Shown: positions 49,965 through 60,164 of the stretch, piece by piece
Position numbering within the stretch: the stretch's first letter is position 1
How the letters are laid out: the number at the start of each line of letters is the position of its first letter
Assembly: GCA_965221815.1 (NCBI GenBank)
Contig: OZ244915.1
Coordinates: 992,001 to 1,056,000 of the forward strand
Direction of reading: 5' to 3'
Length of the DNA stretch: 64,000 bases
Source of the DNA: JAPOXR01 sp965221815
GTDB taxonomy: Bacteria > Pseudomonadota > Alphaproteobacteria > Rhodobacterales > Rhodobacteraceae
Notes under the pieces: model-generated
The model's database searches: none
Told to the model about the DNA's origin: nothing
What the model saw: the letters and a program-made list of their open reading frames with translations, nothing else
Program-made: the position numbers and the translations under genes

Positions 49965-50744
49965 ATGATGAACTATGACACCATCAGAGTTGAAGCAGAG
50001 AATAATATTGTCCTGTTGACACTCAACCGTCCTGAGGTCCTGAATGCATTGAACAGTCAAATGCGCGGGGAAATCGCCGATGCAGCCCGGCAGGCTCCAG
50101 CGTTGGGGCGCGTGCTGGTGATAACGGGTGAGGGAGACAATTTTTGTTCAGGCCAGGATCTGGGCGATCGGGTCAGGCCCGCCGATGCCGACTTAGAGAG
50201 GACGATCACCGACGAATATTTTCCAATGTTGCGGGCAATCCGCAATCTGGAGATCCCTGTCATATCTGCGGTGAATGGGGCAGCGGCTGGTGCTGGTGCC
50301 AATCTGGCACTGGCTGCAGATGTGGTGATTGCTGCTGAGAGCGCTTATTTTATGCAGGCATTTACACGTATCGGATTGATTCCGGACGGCGGGGGCACTT
50401 GGCTGATACCACGGCGTGTGGGCGCCGCGAAGGCCATGGGCATGATGCTGTTTGGTGACAGGATACCGGCGATAAAAGCCAGTGAGATGGGGTTGATCTG
50501 GGAAGCCGTTGCTGACGACGAATTTGTTGAATACTGGCGGTCAAAGGCCTTGATTCTCGCTGCGGGTCCAACGGAAGCCTACAAGCGGATCAAATCCGCG
50601 GTCAAGGCCGGATTTACCAATAACTTTGATGCTCAGATCGTGCTTGAAGCACGTCTGCAAGGTGAAGTGGGTAAAACGCGGGATTTTCATGAGGGCATGC
50701 TTGCCTTTCTCGAAGGGCGCAAACCTGAATTTGAGGGACGCTAG
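49965..50744 (+). CDS. enoyl-CoA hydratase/isomerase (PaaG-like)
   Basis: About 259 residues of the crotonase fold. FCSGQDLGDRVRPAD and AVNGAAAGAGANLALAADVV form the oxyanion hole; GLIPDGGGTWLIPRRVG holds the catalytic Asp region, here Asp instead of Glu, as in PaaG isomerases. ATG 49965 overlaps the ccmH end. Other phenylacetate genes are not nearby, so a general beta-oxidation or isomerase role is equally possible. Confidence 0.85.
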   Translation: MMNYDTIRVEAENNIVLLTLNRPEVLNALNSQMRGEIADAARQAPALGRVLVITGEGDNFCSGQDLGDRVRPADADLERTITDEYFPMLRAIRNLEIPVISAVNGAAAGAGANLALAADVVIAAESAYFMQAFTRIGLIPDGGGTWLIPRRVGAAKAMGMMLFGDRIPAIKASEMGLIWEAVADDEFVEYWRSKALILAAGPTEAYKRIKSAVKAGFTNNFDAQIVLEARLQGEVGKTRDFHEGMLAFLEGRKPEFEGR

Positions 50745-50819
50745 GAGGGGACCCCGCCCGCGGGTCTTGAATTCGCACCCGGGCTCTTATACCGCCAAGC
50801 TGACAGATCAGGAGGCAGC

Positions 50820-52226
50820 ATGAAGGATACAATCGTGCGCAACGCAGCGGCATATCAATTGTGGGAGCAGGATCGTCGCCACTTCCTCCATCCCTTTACC
50901 CATTTCGAGAGTTTTGAGGATTCCGGGGCCTTGATTATTTCCGCGGGGTCGGGGTGTGAGATGACCGACTCTGACGGACAAACCTATCTCGATATGATCG
51001 GGGGCCTGTGGTGCAACAATATTGGCCTTGGCCGCCAGGAAATGGCTGACGCAATTGCTGAACAGGTCGCCAAACTGTCATATAGTTCGACCTTCACCGA
51101 CATGACCAACGAACCCGCCGCACGGTTGGCGGCAAAGCTTGCTGAACTCGCCCCCGGGGATCTGAACCGGGTGCATTTCTCCACGGGGGGGTCCACCGCG
51201 GTCGATAGTGCCTTTCGCCTGGCACACTTTTATCAGCAATGCGCTGGAAAGCCCGAAAAATGCCATGTGATCGCCCGGCGACAGGCTTATCATGGTTCGA
51301 CATATGCAACCATGTCGATTGGCTACAAGGAAGCGGATCGGGTGCATGGATTCCGATATATCGAGGATACGATACATCATATTTCGCCCCCCGATATTTA
51401 TCGGGCCCCCGAGGATATGAGTGAGAGTGAGTTTTGTGATTATCTGGTCAAGGAGTTCGAGGACACGATCGAAGACATTGGCCCATCCCGTGTTGGAGCC
51501 TTTTTCGCTGAACCGGTCATGGGAGCTGGTGGTGTGCTGGTGCCGCCAAAAGACTATATCCGACGGATGCATGCGGTCTGCCGACAGCATGATATTCTCT
51601 ATGTCTCGGACGAAGTGGTGACCGCATTTGGACGACTGGGTCATTGGTTCGCCTCTGAGGACGAGTTCGGCATCGTTCCCGACATCATTTGTTCTGCCAA
51701 GGGACTGTCATCGGGCTATTTGCCGATTGGTGCGACGATTTATTCTGACCGTATTCACGAGACCATTGCGAGCGGGGATCGCAAGCGCGTGTATACCAGT
51801 GGTTTTACCTATGCGGGTCATCCGGTCTGCTGCGTCGCGGCTCTCAAGAACATCGAAATTATGGAGCGTGAGAATATCCTTGAGCATGCGAAATCTGTCG
51901 GTGCGTATTTCGGTGAGCGTCTCAAGGAACTCGAAGGAATGCCACTTGTCGGAGACGTGCGCGGGATTGGCCTCATGCGTTGTCTGGAAAATGTTCTTGA
52001 CCGGACAACAAAGGCCAAACTTCCAGAAGAGGTGGATATTGGCACGCGTGTATCTGACGCGGCCGAGAGCCTCGGCGTGCTCGTTCGTCCAATCGGCAGT
52101 TTGAATGTCATGTCACCGCCATTGATCATTACAGAAGACGAAATCGACCGTGCTGTCACACAACTCGGTTCAGCAATCGAGCGCGTTTGTCACGATCTGG
52201 GTCAGGAAGGTTGGAACCCGAGATAG
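50820..52226 (+). CDS. class III aminotransferase (PLP-dependent)
   Basis: A 468-residue fold-type I aminotransferase. SAGSGCEMTDSDGQTYLDMIGG, STGGSTAVDSAFRLA, the PLP-binding DEVVTAFGRLGHW and the catalytic Lys in SAKGLSSGYLPIGA are present. ATG follows AGGAGG. It resembles taurine/putrescine/beta-alanine-pyruvate aminotransferases. The converging polyamine transporter suggests an amine substrate, an inference only. Confidence 0.9.
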   Translation: MKDTIVRNAAAYQLWEQDRRHFLHPFTHFESFEDSGALIISAGSGCEMTDSDGQTYLDMIGGLWCNNIGLGRQEMADAIAEQVAKLSYSSTFTDMTNEPAARLAAKLAELAPGDLNRVHFSTGGSTAVDSAFRLAHFYQQCAGKPEKCHVIARRQAYHGSTYATMSIGYKEADRVHGFRYIEDTIHHISPPDIYRAPEDMSESEFCDYLVKEFEDTIEDIGPSRVGAFFAEPVMGAGGVLVPPKDYIRRMHAVCRQHDILYVSDEVVTAFGRLGHWFASEDEFGIVPDIICSAKGLSSGYLPIGATIYSDRIHETIASGDRKRVYTSGFTYAGHPVCCVAALKNIEIMERENILEHAKSVGAYFGERLKELEGMPLVGDVRGIGLMRCLENVLDRTTKAKLPEEVDIGTRVSDAAESLGVLVRPIGSLNVMSPPLIITEDEIDRAVTQLGSAIERVCHDLGQEGWNPR

Positions 52227-52301
52227 CCCGGCTTTCTGTCGTCCAGCGCAGACCCGAGGCAAAACCCTGAGAGGTGGCAACAATAACGGTAACGAACGGG
52301 G

Positions 52302-53375
52302 TCAGCGATCCAGGACCAGGGTATCACCGGGCTGCCAGCTCAGCCAGACATGATTGCCTATATCCGCATTTTCGATCGTCGTACGCGTTTCATTCTGAAT
52401 GGTGACCGACATCCGCGGCCCGTCTTCGGGCTGAACAAAGATATGCGATGAGTCACCATAATAGGCCCAATCGACGATTCGGCCATTCATGCGAAGAGCC
52501 GAGTCAGGTTTGTGGCTGTCCATGCGAATTTTCTCGGGGCGCACCGCGAGTGACACCGTACCCGAAGCGTGTCCTCGATGTGGGATTGACACCTGACCAA
52601 GATGCGCAACGTCAACCGTGACTGTATGCGTTCCGGCACCGACGACATGTCCGTCGAGAAGATTGACCTTGCCAATGAAATCGGCGACGAATCGGGAGGC
52701 GGGTGATTCGTAGAGTTCCTCCGGGGCAGCAATTTGCTCGACTTTTCCATCATTCATGACGGCGATGCGGTCAGCCATTGACAGGGCCTCATCCTGGTCA
52801 TGAGTGACGATAACAAATGTAATTCCGACATCTTCCTGCAATCGCGCAAGTTCCAGTTGCATTTGTTCACGAAGCTTGGCGTCAAGCGCTGACATGGGTT
52901 CATCGAGCAACAGGACCTTGGGTTGCTTGACCAGGGCGCGGGCGAGGGCAACGCGCTGTCGTTGACCGCCGGAGAGTTGTTCCGGTTTGCGTGATCCAAA
53001 ACCGGAGAGTTGGACCATTTCCAAGGCTTTTTCGGCGCGCTGGCACGCCTCTTTTGCCGACACGCCGGTGACTTTCAGACCATATCTGACATTGTCGAGA
53101 ACCGTCATATGTGGAAAGACAGCGTAAGATTGGAATACCATGTTGACCGGGCGCAAGTTGGGCGGCATCTCGCTGACATCCTGGTCATCAATCAGGATTT
53201 GACCATGGGTTGGTGTCTCAAAACCGGCAAGCATGCGTAGCAGCGTTGTCTTGCCGCAGCCTGATGGTCCAAGAACAGCAAAAAACTCGTTGGCCCTGAT
53301 TTCAATACAGGCGTTGTCGACGGCGATGAGGCTGCCAAACGTCTTGGTCAGGCTTCGGATCGAGATCATGCTCAT
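52302..53375 (-). CDS. potA: polyamine ABC transporter ATPase (PotA/PotG-like)
   Basis: A 357-residue ATPase. Walker A GPSGCGKTTLLRML, signature LSGGQRQRVALARAL, Walker B VLLLDEPMSALD and a C-terminal TOBE_2 domain (VDVAHLGQVSIP, VRPEKIRM) fit the PotA/PotG group. It overlaps potC by four bases. Four genes (potD, potB, potC, potA) form one minus-strand operon. Confidence 0.9.
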   Translation of the reverse strand: MSMISIRSLTKTFGSLIAVDNACIEIRANEFFAVLGPSGCGKTTLLRMLAGFETPTHGQILIDDQDVSEMPPNLRPVNMVFQSYAVFPHMTVLDNVRYGLKVTGVSAKEACQRAEKALEMVQLSGFGSRKPEQLSGGQRQRVALARALVKQPKVLLLDEPMSALDAKLREQMQLELARLQEDVGITFVIVTHDQDEALSMADRIAVMNDGKVEQIAAPEELYESPASRFVADFIGKVNLLDGHVVGAGTHTVTVDVAHLGQVSIPHRGHASGTVSLAVRPEKIRMDSHKPDSALRMNGRIVDWAYYGDSSHIFVQPEDGPRMSVTIQNETRTTIENADIGNHVWLSWQPGDTLVLDR

Positions 53376-54220
53376 GCGCTACCGGCCTCGTGAGGTCTTT
53401 GAAAGCGCAGCATGAATATGGCCGCAACGAGAGTAATCAGAACCAGGACAGTCGATGCGGCATTGACTTCCGGTGTGACACTGAAGCGCACCATGGAATA
53501 GACTTTGACCGGAAAAGTCACGGTTTCAGGACCTGATGTGAAGAAAGTCACCACAAAATCATCCAGCGAAAGGGTGAAAGCGAGCAGGGCACCCGCGATG
53601 AGACCGGGGCGCATATAAGGAAAAATGACATCGCGAAATGTTTGCCATTGTGAGGCACCCAGATCACGTGCGGCTTCCTCGAGCTCGCGATTGAAACCGG
53701 CCATCCGGGCGCGTACGACGATTGCAACGAAGGGGAAACTAAAGGCGATATGGGCGATCATAATGGATGACAAATTGAGTGGCCATGGCAGGCCGGAAGG
53801 CCAACCGATACGTGAGAAAAAAGCCAGCATCGCGACACCCATACATATTTCCGGGATGACGATAGGCAAAGCCATGAACCCGTCATATGCCGACTTGAAG
53901 GGAAACCGGAAACGCCACAGGAGCAGCCCGATCATCGCGCCAAACAATGTGGCAAGAACGGTATTGAAGGCAGCAATTGTCAAAGAGTTCACAAATGCGT
54001 CAATTAACCCGTCATTGTTCCATGCCTTCTCATAATATTTTGTGGTGAAGCCACGCCAAACGATATTGCGCCGCGAATCGTTAAAACTGAAGATCATCAT
54101 CAGAATGACCGGCGCATAGAGGAGGAGAAATACGGTTCCGATAAAGAGTTTCATCCAGAGGCGGTTGGCGTAGTCGAGCGGGTCAGAGCGCTTCCAGAAT
54201 CTGTGGATCATCAATCTCAT
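53372..54220 (-). CDS. potC: polyamine ABC transporter permease (PotC/PotI-like)
   Basis: A 282-residue permease with about six helices. IFSFNDSRRNIVWRGFTTKYY is a PotC mark and EAARDLGASQWQTFRDVIFPYM the ATPase-contact loop. It overlaps both neighbours by four bases, so translation is coupled. Confidence 0.9.
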   Translation of the reverse strand: MRLMIHRFWKRSDPLDYANRLWMKLFIGTVFLLLYAPVILMMIFSFNDSRRNIVWRGFTTKYYEKAWNNDGLIDAFVNSLTIAAFNTVLATLFGAMIGLLLWRFRFPFKSAYDGFMALPIVIPEICMGVAMLAFFSRIGWPSGLPWPLNLSSIMIAHIAFSFPFVAIVVRARMAGFNRELEEAARDLGASQWQTFRDVIFPYMRPGLIAGALLAFTLSLDDFVVTFFTSGPETVTFPVKVYSMVRFSVTPEVNAASTVLVLITLVAAIFMLRFQRPHEAGSA

Positions 54221-55122
54221 GCCGGCATCCCGGATTGTCGGCTGAAAACAGCACGAAGGGCCAAAGCACCAAAGGTCACATACATCAGCAGGAAGCTCAA
54301 CGCGGCGCCAAACGGCCAGTCATTGGCTGCCTTGAACTGTCGTTCAATCACGTTGCCAATCATCGTCGCGTTGGTGCCTCCCAGCAGATCGGCGGTCAGG
54401 AAAGAGCCAAGACTGGGGATGAATACGAGAATCATTCCGGAGATGATACCCGGCATCGTCAGCGGAACCGTGACACGCAGAAAAGTGGTGAATTGTCCCG
54501 CTCCGAGATCAAGCGAGGCTTCCAACATGGATTTGTCCAGTCGTTCAATCGACGCATAGAGGGGCAGAACCATGAAGGGCATGAACACATAGACCAGCCC
54601 TGCAACCACCGCGAAATTGTTATAGAGCAATTCCAGAGGCTGAAAAGGGCCGAACAGGTGATCGAGCCACAAGCCGTTATAGATCCATTCGAGGGTAAAA
54701 TTGACATAACCCTTGGTACGAAAGACCGCGATGAGCGCGTAGGTGCGGATCAGTAGATTAATCCAAAAGGGCAGAATCACCGCGAGAAGCAGCCATGCCT
54801 GTCGCCGTGGCGAAGTGAATGAAATGAGGAAAGCCACCGGATACGCAATCAGCAAACATAGAAGGGTGGCGAACACGGAAATCCACACTGATTTCCAGAT
54901 GATCTTCAGATAGACGGGATCGGCGAGAGCCCGAAGATAGTTGGCAAGAGTCCAGGTGATCTCGGTTTCGGTGATGGAAATCTGTCCGTCAATGATCGCC
55001 TTTTCGCCGAATGACAGTGTCCATACAATGCCGAGCGGCACCAAAAAGAAGAAGAGCAACCAGAAGGAACCAGGACCGGCCAAAAGCCAGAAGAGGCGGC
55101 GATTGCGGTGATAGCTCTCCAC
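54217..55122 (-). CDS. potB: polyamine ABC transporter permease (PotB/PotH-like)
   Basis: A 301-residue permease. AGPGSFWLLFFFLVPLGIVW at the start, WINLLIRTYA, and EASLDLGAGQFTTFLRVTVPL as the contact loop identify PotB/PotH. It lies 52 bp downstream of potD. Confidence 0.9.
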   Translation of the reverse strand: MESYHRNRRLFWLLAGPGSFWLLFFFLVPLGIVWTLSFGEKAIIDGQISITETEITWTLANYLRALADPVYLKIIWKSVWISVFATLLCLLIAYPVAFLISFTSPRRQAWLLLAVILPFWINLLIRTYALIAVFRTKGYVNFTLEWIYNGLWLDHLFGPFQPLELLYNNFAVVAGLVYVFMPFMVLPLYASIERLDKSMLEASLDLGAGQFTTFLRVTVPLTMPGIISGMILVFIPSLGSFLTADLLGGTNATMIGNVIERQFKAANDWPFGAALSFLLMYVTFGALALRAVFSRQSGMPA

Positions 55123-55174
55123 GAGAGGGTGAAGGTGTCAGGCGGGCGTCAGCCCGCCCGGATCTGTCGGTTCA

Positions 55175-56251
55175 TCAGGCAGCCTGAACCCGTGTCCATG
55201 CGTCATTGATGTTCTTCACATGCTCTTCCCCGAGATAAAGTTGAAACTCGCAACGTGCGACGGTTTCATCGGGCGGGAAGATCGCCGGATTTTCGTTATA
55301 TTCAGGTCCCAGCTTCGCGCGTGCGGCATCGTTGGGCGTGGCATACTGGATGAAATCGGCAATTGCCGCTCCGGCATCAGCATCAAGAATATAGTTGATG
55401 AGATCATGGGCATTGTCTGGATGCGGCGCACCATTGGGGATGCACAGGCAGTCTTGCCAAATCAACCCGCCTTCGTCAGGGACGTAGAAGGAAATATCGT
55501 CATCCTCGGCCATGACCTGCAGGATGTCTCCATTCCATTCCTGAGCAATAACCACCTCGCCTGATGCCAGAAGATCCTGCCCATTGTCGTCGGCAAAAAC
55601 CTTGATATTCTTCTTTTGCGAAATCAGCAGTTCCTCAGCTTCCTTCACATGCGCGATATCCGTGCTATTCAGTGAATGCCCCAGATATTTCATCGCATGA
55701 CCAATGACATTCTGGCCGTCGCCAAGCAGGGAAATCTGACCGGCAAACAGCTCGGAATCATAGAGATGCTTCCATGATTTGCTGATGTCACCGGTACGTG
55801 CGGTATTGTATCCAACGCCGATTGTTCCCCACATATAAGGGATCGAATGTTTCAGTCCCGGATCAAAACTGGCGTCACGGAAATTGGCGCCAAGGTTTGA
55901 CATATTGGGAATCTTGTCATGATCCAGCGGCATCAGTATTCCTGCAACCAGCATCCGCTCCACAAAATCGTTGGTCGGCACAATCAGATCATAACCGGGA
56001 TTGCCTTCTCTCAATTTGGTGAACAGCTCATCATTATCGGCAAAAAGGTCGAGTTTGACTTCAATGCCCGTTGCCGCCGTAAAGTCGTCCAGCGTCGTCT
56101 CGCCGATATAGGTGTCCCAATTGTAGAAATTCACTTGTTTGTCTTCTGCTGCCAGAGTTCCTTTTGGCAGCAGGCTCAGGCCTGCGAGTGCACCCGCAGC
56201 CTTCATCAGACCACGACGGTCAGGCCGGAAGCTCGGCGCGTAAGCTTGCAT
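55175..56251 (-). CDS. potD: polyamine-binding periplasmic protein (PotD/PotF-like)
   Basis: About 358 residues. The N-terminus has a twin-arginine style signal (FRPDRRGLMKAAGALAG), then VNFYNWDTYIGETTLDDFTAATG, the usual PotD start of the mature part; PTNDFVERMLVAG and MWGTIGVGYNTARTG follow. ATG 56251 has GGAAGGA six bases upstream and is chosen over the frame start at 56455. Spermidine or putrescine is the likely ligand. Confidence 0.9.
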   Translation of the reverse strand: MQAYAPSFRPDRRGLMKAAGALAGLSLLPKGTLAAEDKQVNFYNWDTYIGETTLDDFTAATGIEVKLDLFADNDELFTKLREGNPGYDLIVPTNDFVERMLVAGILMPLDHDKIPNMSNLGANFRDASFDPGLKHSIPYMWGTIGVGYNTARTGDISKSWKHLYDSELFAGQISLLGDGQNVIGHAMKYLGHSLNSTDIAHVKEAEELLISQKKNIKVFADDNGQDLLASGEVVIAQEWNGDILQVMAEDDDISFYVPDEGGLIWQDCLCIPNGAPHPDNAHDLINYILDADAGAAIADFIQYATPNDAARAKLGPEYNENPAIFPPDETVARCEFQLYLGEEHVKNINDAWTRVQAA

Positions 56252-56451
56252 TCTGTCCTTCCTTTCATTGAATCCATGCATAATTCCTGCAAAATGAAGC
56301 AGAAGCGCTGACATGGCAACCCAAAATGTCCTGTTGTCCGCTTGCTGACCATCGGGTTCATGACCGTGAGATGAACTTTTGTATCGGGTCTGTATTGTAG
56401 CTGCGGCGTTGTCGTAGGAAGTTGAAGAGGGAATCATTGGAAGCACTGATC
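56252..56451. promoter_or_regulatory. upstream region of potDBCA
   Basis: 200 bases between the M20 peptidase stop and potD start. The coding frame of potD runs open through it but lacks a plausible signal peptide, so this is more likely the operon promoter region. No operator was recognised. Confidence 0.35.
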
Positions 56452-57834
56452 TCAACGGTTTGAGAGGACTCGTGCCCAGGTTCGCATGCCACGATGAAAG
56501 CTCCGTATGTCATACTTTTCATTGGGTGAGTGAATTTGGTCACCTTCCAGCCCAAACCCGGTCAGGACGGAGTCAATTCCCAGTATGCTCTTGAAATACC
56601 CGGCAACGGGGATCGAGCCGCCGCAGCCAACCATGACAGGCTCCTCTGGCCATTCGGCTGAAAGAGCGGCACGAACATGATCAAAGAGCGGATGATCAAG
56701 TGAGAAACGGCATGCGGGCGACGCACCATATTCGCCAAAGGCAACTGAACAGTCGGCAGGAACCTGTGATTGAACAAAAGTCCTGAACTGTCGGCGTATC
56801 GTTGCCGGGTCCTGCCCCTCAACCAGGCGGAAACTGATCTTTGCTGTAGCCGTCGCCGGGATGACGGTTTTGAACCCATCGCCGCCATATCCCCCCGTGA
56901 TTCCGTTGATTTCGCAGGTCGGGCGCGACCAGACCATTTCCAGCAACGAACGATCAATTTCACCTGCCGGATGTGCGAGACCGACGGACGTCAGGAGAGA
57001 CTGGCTGCGCATGTCCAGTTTCTTCCATTGCGCACGGAGATCGTCGGGAAGTTCTGGAATATTCTGATAAAATCCCGGGACTGTGACTCGACCCTGATGA
57101 TCATGCAACTGCGCCAGGATATGACTCAGGATACGCAAGGGATTCGCTGCAGCACCACCATATATGCCGGAATGCAGATCAAGTTCCGGCCCCGATACCG
57201 TGACTTCTTCCGCAAGCAGGCCGCGTAACATGGTGACAATGGCTGGCGTGTCGTGATCAAAAAGGCCAGTGTCACAAATCAAGGCAATCGACGACGACAA
57301 GTGGCTCCGGTTCTTTTCCAAAAAGGGAACAAGTGAAGGAGAACCGGATTCCTCCTCACCCTCGAAGAAAAATCGAACACCTCTCGGCAATGTCCCGGTC
57401 ACGTTCCTGTAAGCCCGACAGGCTTCGACGAAAGTCATTAACTGACCCTTGTCGTCGCTGGCACCACGACCACGAATAACCCGGCCACCGGCGCGGTCTT
57501 CGATAATTGGTTCAAACGGTGAATGATCCCACTTGTCCAGCGGGTCTGTCGGTTGAACATCATAGTGACCATAAAACAGGGTGGTCGAATTTTCAGACGG
57601 ACCCACAGCGACGACTGCCGGAAGCCCCTCTGTAGGTTGCACCGAAGACTCAAAGCCGATGTCACGCAACTGGTTGGCGAGCCAGTCAGCAGCCCGACCA
57701 CAATCCCGATGATGGGCCGGATCTGTCGACACCGACGGGATACGCAAGAATTCCAACAGACGTCCGGTTGCCTGATCAACAGTCCTGTCAATTTCATCAA
57801 GGAGAGTTTGTGTTGTCACGGCCTCTGTCTCCAT
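56452..57834 (-). CDS. M20 family metallopeptidase (dipeptidase-like)
   Basis: A 460-residue zinc peptidase. YGHYDVQPTDPLDKW, RGASDDKGQLMTF and EGEEESGSPSL carry the metal ligands and catalytic Asp/Glu; the lid domain includes SGIYGGAAANPLRIL. GCGGSIPVAGYFKSILG is a C-terminal mark. ATG follows GGAAAG. It belongs to the CNDP-dipeptidase-like M20 group; substrate unknown. Confidence 0.92.
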   Translation of the reverse strand: METEAVTTQTLLDEIDRTVDQATGRLLEFLRIPSVSTDPAHHRDCGRAADWLANQLRDIGFESSVQPTEGLPAVVAVGPSENSTTLFYGHYDVQPTDPLDKWDHSPFEPIIEDRAGGRVIRGRGASDDKGQLMTFVEACRAYRNVTGTLPRGVRFFFEGEEESGSPSLVPFLEKNRSHLSSSIALICDTGLFDHDTPAIVTMLRGLLAEEVTVSGPELDLHSGIYGGAAANPLRILSHILAQLHDHQGRVTVPGFYQNIPELPDDLRAQWKKLDMRSQSLLTSVGLAHPAGEIDRSLLEMVWSRPTCEINGITGGYGGDGFKTVIPATATAKISFRLVEGQDPATIRRQFRTFVQSQVPADCSVAFGEYGASPACRFSLDHPLFDHVRAALSAEWPEEPVMVGCGGSIPVAGYFKSILGIDSVLTGFGLEGDQIHSPNEKYDIRSFHRGMRTWARVLSNR

Positions 57835-57849
57835 AAATCTTTCCGCAAG

Positions 57850-59070
57850 TCACGTGAATCCGGACCCAGCACCGCTGGTGGTATCTTGAATCCACCCGCC
57901 GCCAAGAACCCGGTTGCCTTCCGGCATGTAGAATACACAGGCCTGTCCGGGAGAAACGCCTTCGAGTGGCATCAGGGACTGGACCTTCGCAGTGCCATTG
58001 TCCTGAGCAAAGACAATGGCATCCGTCGGTGAACCCGTGGAACGAATCTTGATGCGCAAATTCCATGACTGCCCGGGTGTGAAACGTTGATCACCGAGCC
58101 AACTGACCTCACGAAGATGAATCCGTGAAGACAGCAGGGCGGATTTTGGGCCAACAACAACCTGTCGGCGCTGTGCGTCCAATCGAACGACATACAAAGG
58201 TTCCCGGGTTCCACCGATTCCAAGGCGCCGCCGCTGCCCCACTGTGAAATTGATGATCCCATCATGCTTCCCCAGCCATTTGCCGTGCAAATCAACGATG
58301 TCACCAGGATCAGCGGCTTCCGGCCGCAGCTTCTTGATCACCTCAGCATAATTCCCATTGGGGACAAAACAGATGTCTTGACTGTCTGGTTTGTGGGCAA
58401 CGCTGAGTCCCAGTCGCTGGGCGACATGACGGGTTTCGTCCTTTGAGTTCAATTCCCCCAGAGGGAATCGAAGATAATCGAGTTGTGGCCGGGTGATGGA
58501 AAACAAGAAGTATGACTGATCACGGTGCAAATCCCTTGCGCGGTGAAGCTCAATGCCATTCTGACCGACGATACGACGAATGTAATGGCCGGTTGCCAGA
58601 CAGTCACCGCCAAGGTCACGGGCCGTTTTCAGGAGATCGGTGAATTTTACCCTCTCATTGCAGCGAATGCAGGGAATCGGTGTGGCCCCGGCGAGATAAC
58701 TGTCAGCAAATTCATCGATCACGGATTCGCGGAAAATCGACTCATAATCCAGGACATAATGTGGAAATCCCATTTCATCCGCGATTCTGCGCGCATCGCG
58801 GATATCCTGGCCGGCGCAGCAAGCCCCCTTTTTCCCCAGCGCGGCACCCTGATCATAAAGTTGCAGGGTGATGCCGATAACATCGTATCCCTGTTCATGC
58901 AGCATGGCGGCGACCACCGAAGAGTCGACACCTCCCGACATTGCGACGATGACCCGTGTCGCCGATGGGGTTTTGGCGAATCCAAGCGTATTGCCTTCAG
59001 GCGTTGCATCCTGATGAATTGCCTCGTGATGTGCGCCTGCCGTCGCGGTCGTGGCCATTCCCATCATATC
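57850..59070 (-). CDS. mnmA: tRNA-specific 2-thiouridylase MnmA
   Basis: About 406 residues. The PP-loop VAMSGGVDSSVVAAML, the first catalytic Cys in PIPCIRCNERVKF, ATGHYIRR, and the second Cys in SQDICFVPNGNYAEV are all present; the C-terminal beta-barrel follows. It adds sulfur to U34 of Lys, Glu and Gln tRNAs. ATG 59070 or 59067 is preferred to 59115. Confidence 0.93.
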   Translation of the reverse strand, partial: DMMGMATTATAGAHHEAIHQDATPEGNTLGFAKTPSATRVIVAMSGGVDSSVVAAMLHEQGYDVIGITLQLYDQGAALGKKGACCAGQDIRDARRIADEMGFPHYVLDYESIFRESVIDEFADSYLAGATPIPCIRCNERVKFTDLLKTARDLGGDCLATGHYIRRIVGQNGIELHRARDLHRDQSYFLFSITRPQLDYLRFPLGELNSKDETRHVAQRLGLSVAHKPDSQDICFVPNGNYAEVIKKLRPEAADPGDIVDLHGKWLGKHDGIINFTVGQRRRLGIGGTREPLYVVRLDAQRRQVVVGPKSALLSSRIHLREVSWLGDQRFTPGQSWNLRIKIRSTGSPTDAIVFAQDNGTAKVQSLMPLEGVSPGQACVFYMPEGNRVLGGGWIQDTTSGAGSGFT

Positions 59071-59215
59071 ATTCCAATGATTTTCACCGACAATATAAGG
59101 GATTGAAAGGCACAATTTAACCTGCGATGTAAAAACCTCGGTAAATTCTGTGATGTTGATTTATAGGTAGTGGCTCAGTTTGAAGGGTTAGGCCCGAATC
59201 TGGGTGACGGCCAGA

Positions 59216-59545
59216 TCAGGCGGCATCCTGAAACTGTCTGATTCCGTTATGGAATTCAACGCCTTTGATAATGTTGGCGAGATGCTCTGACCCGGACAGG
59301 CGTCGCCACTTCGATTTGGCGGACATCATCAGTTTATCCGCCATGACCCATGTGGTCTTCCGGATCAGATCTTCCGGGTGCGGTTCTGCACGGCCCAGAA
59401 GACACTCTCCACGGGATTGGCGGTTCGGATCTGTGTCCAATGCTCCGCCGGGAAGTCAGTCAAGGCGAATAATTCGTCCGTGTTCGGGTTCAGCTTGCAC
59501 ACCGCTTGGCTGTCTTTGCGCCCGTCGGATTTGACGAACAGATCA
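59216..59545 (-). pseudogene. IS256-family transposase, C-terminal remnant with frameshift
   Basis: On the minus strand, LTDFPAEHWTQIRTANPVES, then VFWAVQNRTRKI, are the late IS256 block (usual FYDFPAEHW, TTNPIES). After a frameshift the end follows: VMADKLMMSAKSKWRRLSG, then SEHLANIIKGVEFHNG. The upstream two-thirds are missing, cut at about 59545 against an ISKra4-like fragment. Confidence 0.7.
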
Positions 59546-60013
59546 AATGCGGCCGCGGCCGATGCCGCTTATGGCACCGAGAGCGCCTGGAGCACGACGT
59601 GGTTCGATACAGACAAGGCGATCCTGACAGATGATCCCCAGGGCGTGGGCAAGGTGATCGATGCGTTGTGTGATCTCCGGCGAAAGAACACAGGACACAG
59701 TGAGATCATCGCTGCCATCGGCACTTTCCGCAGCCACCGCCAACGGATGCGTTATCGGGAGGCCCGTGATGCTGGTGCCCCCATGGGCAGCGACCCCAAG
59801 GAGGCGGCGAACACAATGATCGTCAGCACCCGGTTCAAATGCAGTGGCCAGAGATGGGACCGGGCCGGTGGCCAGGGTGTTCTCACTTTCCGTGCCCGGC
59901 TCAAATCGGGACGCTTTGACAACGTCTGGACCCAACTGACCCACAGACGGCGATATACCCATGCCCATCTCTCGGCCAACGACAATCGCACGCCCCTCGA
60001 CAGGGCCGTCTGA
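59546..60013 (+). pseudogene. ISKra4-like transposase, C-terminal fragment
   Basis: The plus-strand frame encodes VIDALCDLRRKNTGHSE, RMRYREARDAGAPMGSDPKE, and VSTRFKCSGQRWDRAGGQGV then LTFRARLKSGRFDNVW, the pattern of the ISKra4 transposase end (usual KRSGMRW..GGQAVLTFR). The 5' part is missing. A more decayed relative is at 39535-39680. Confidence 0.65.
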
Positions 60014-60164
60014 CTCGCCAGATGAAACCGATCAGGAATAAACCGTGGTCCAAACCCAGCCATATGGGAATCACTCCCGATTGACTTTCAGTTATTGATT
60101 AATACATTGCAACAACATAACAATCGTGCCCTCCATCGGTTGGATAAGATTGGGGGAAATTCTA

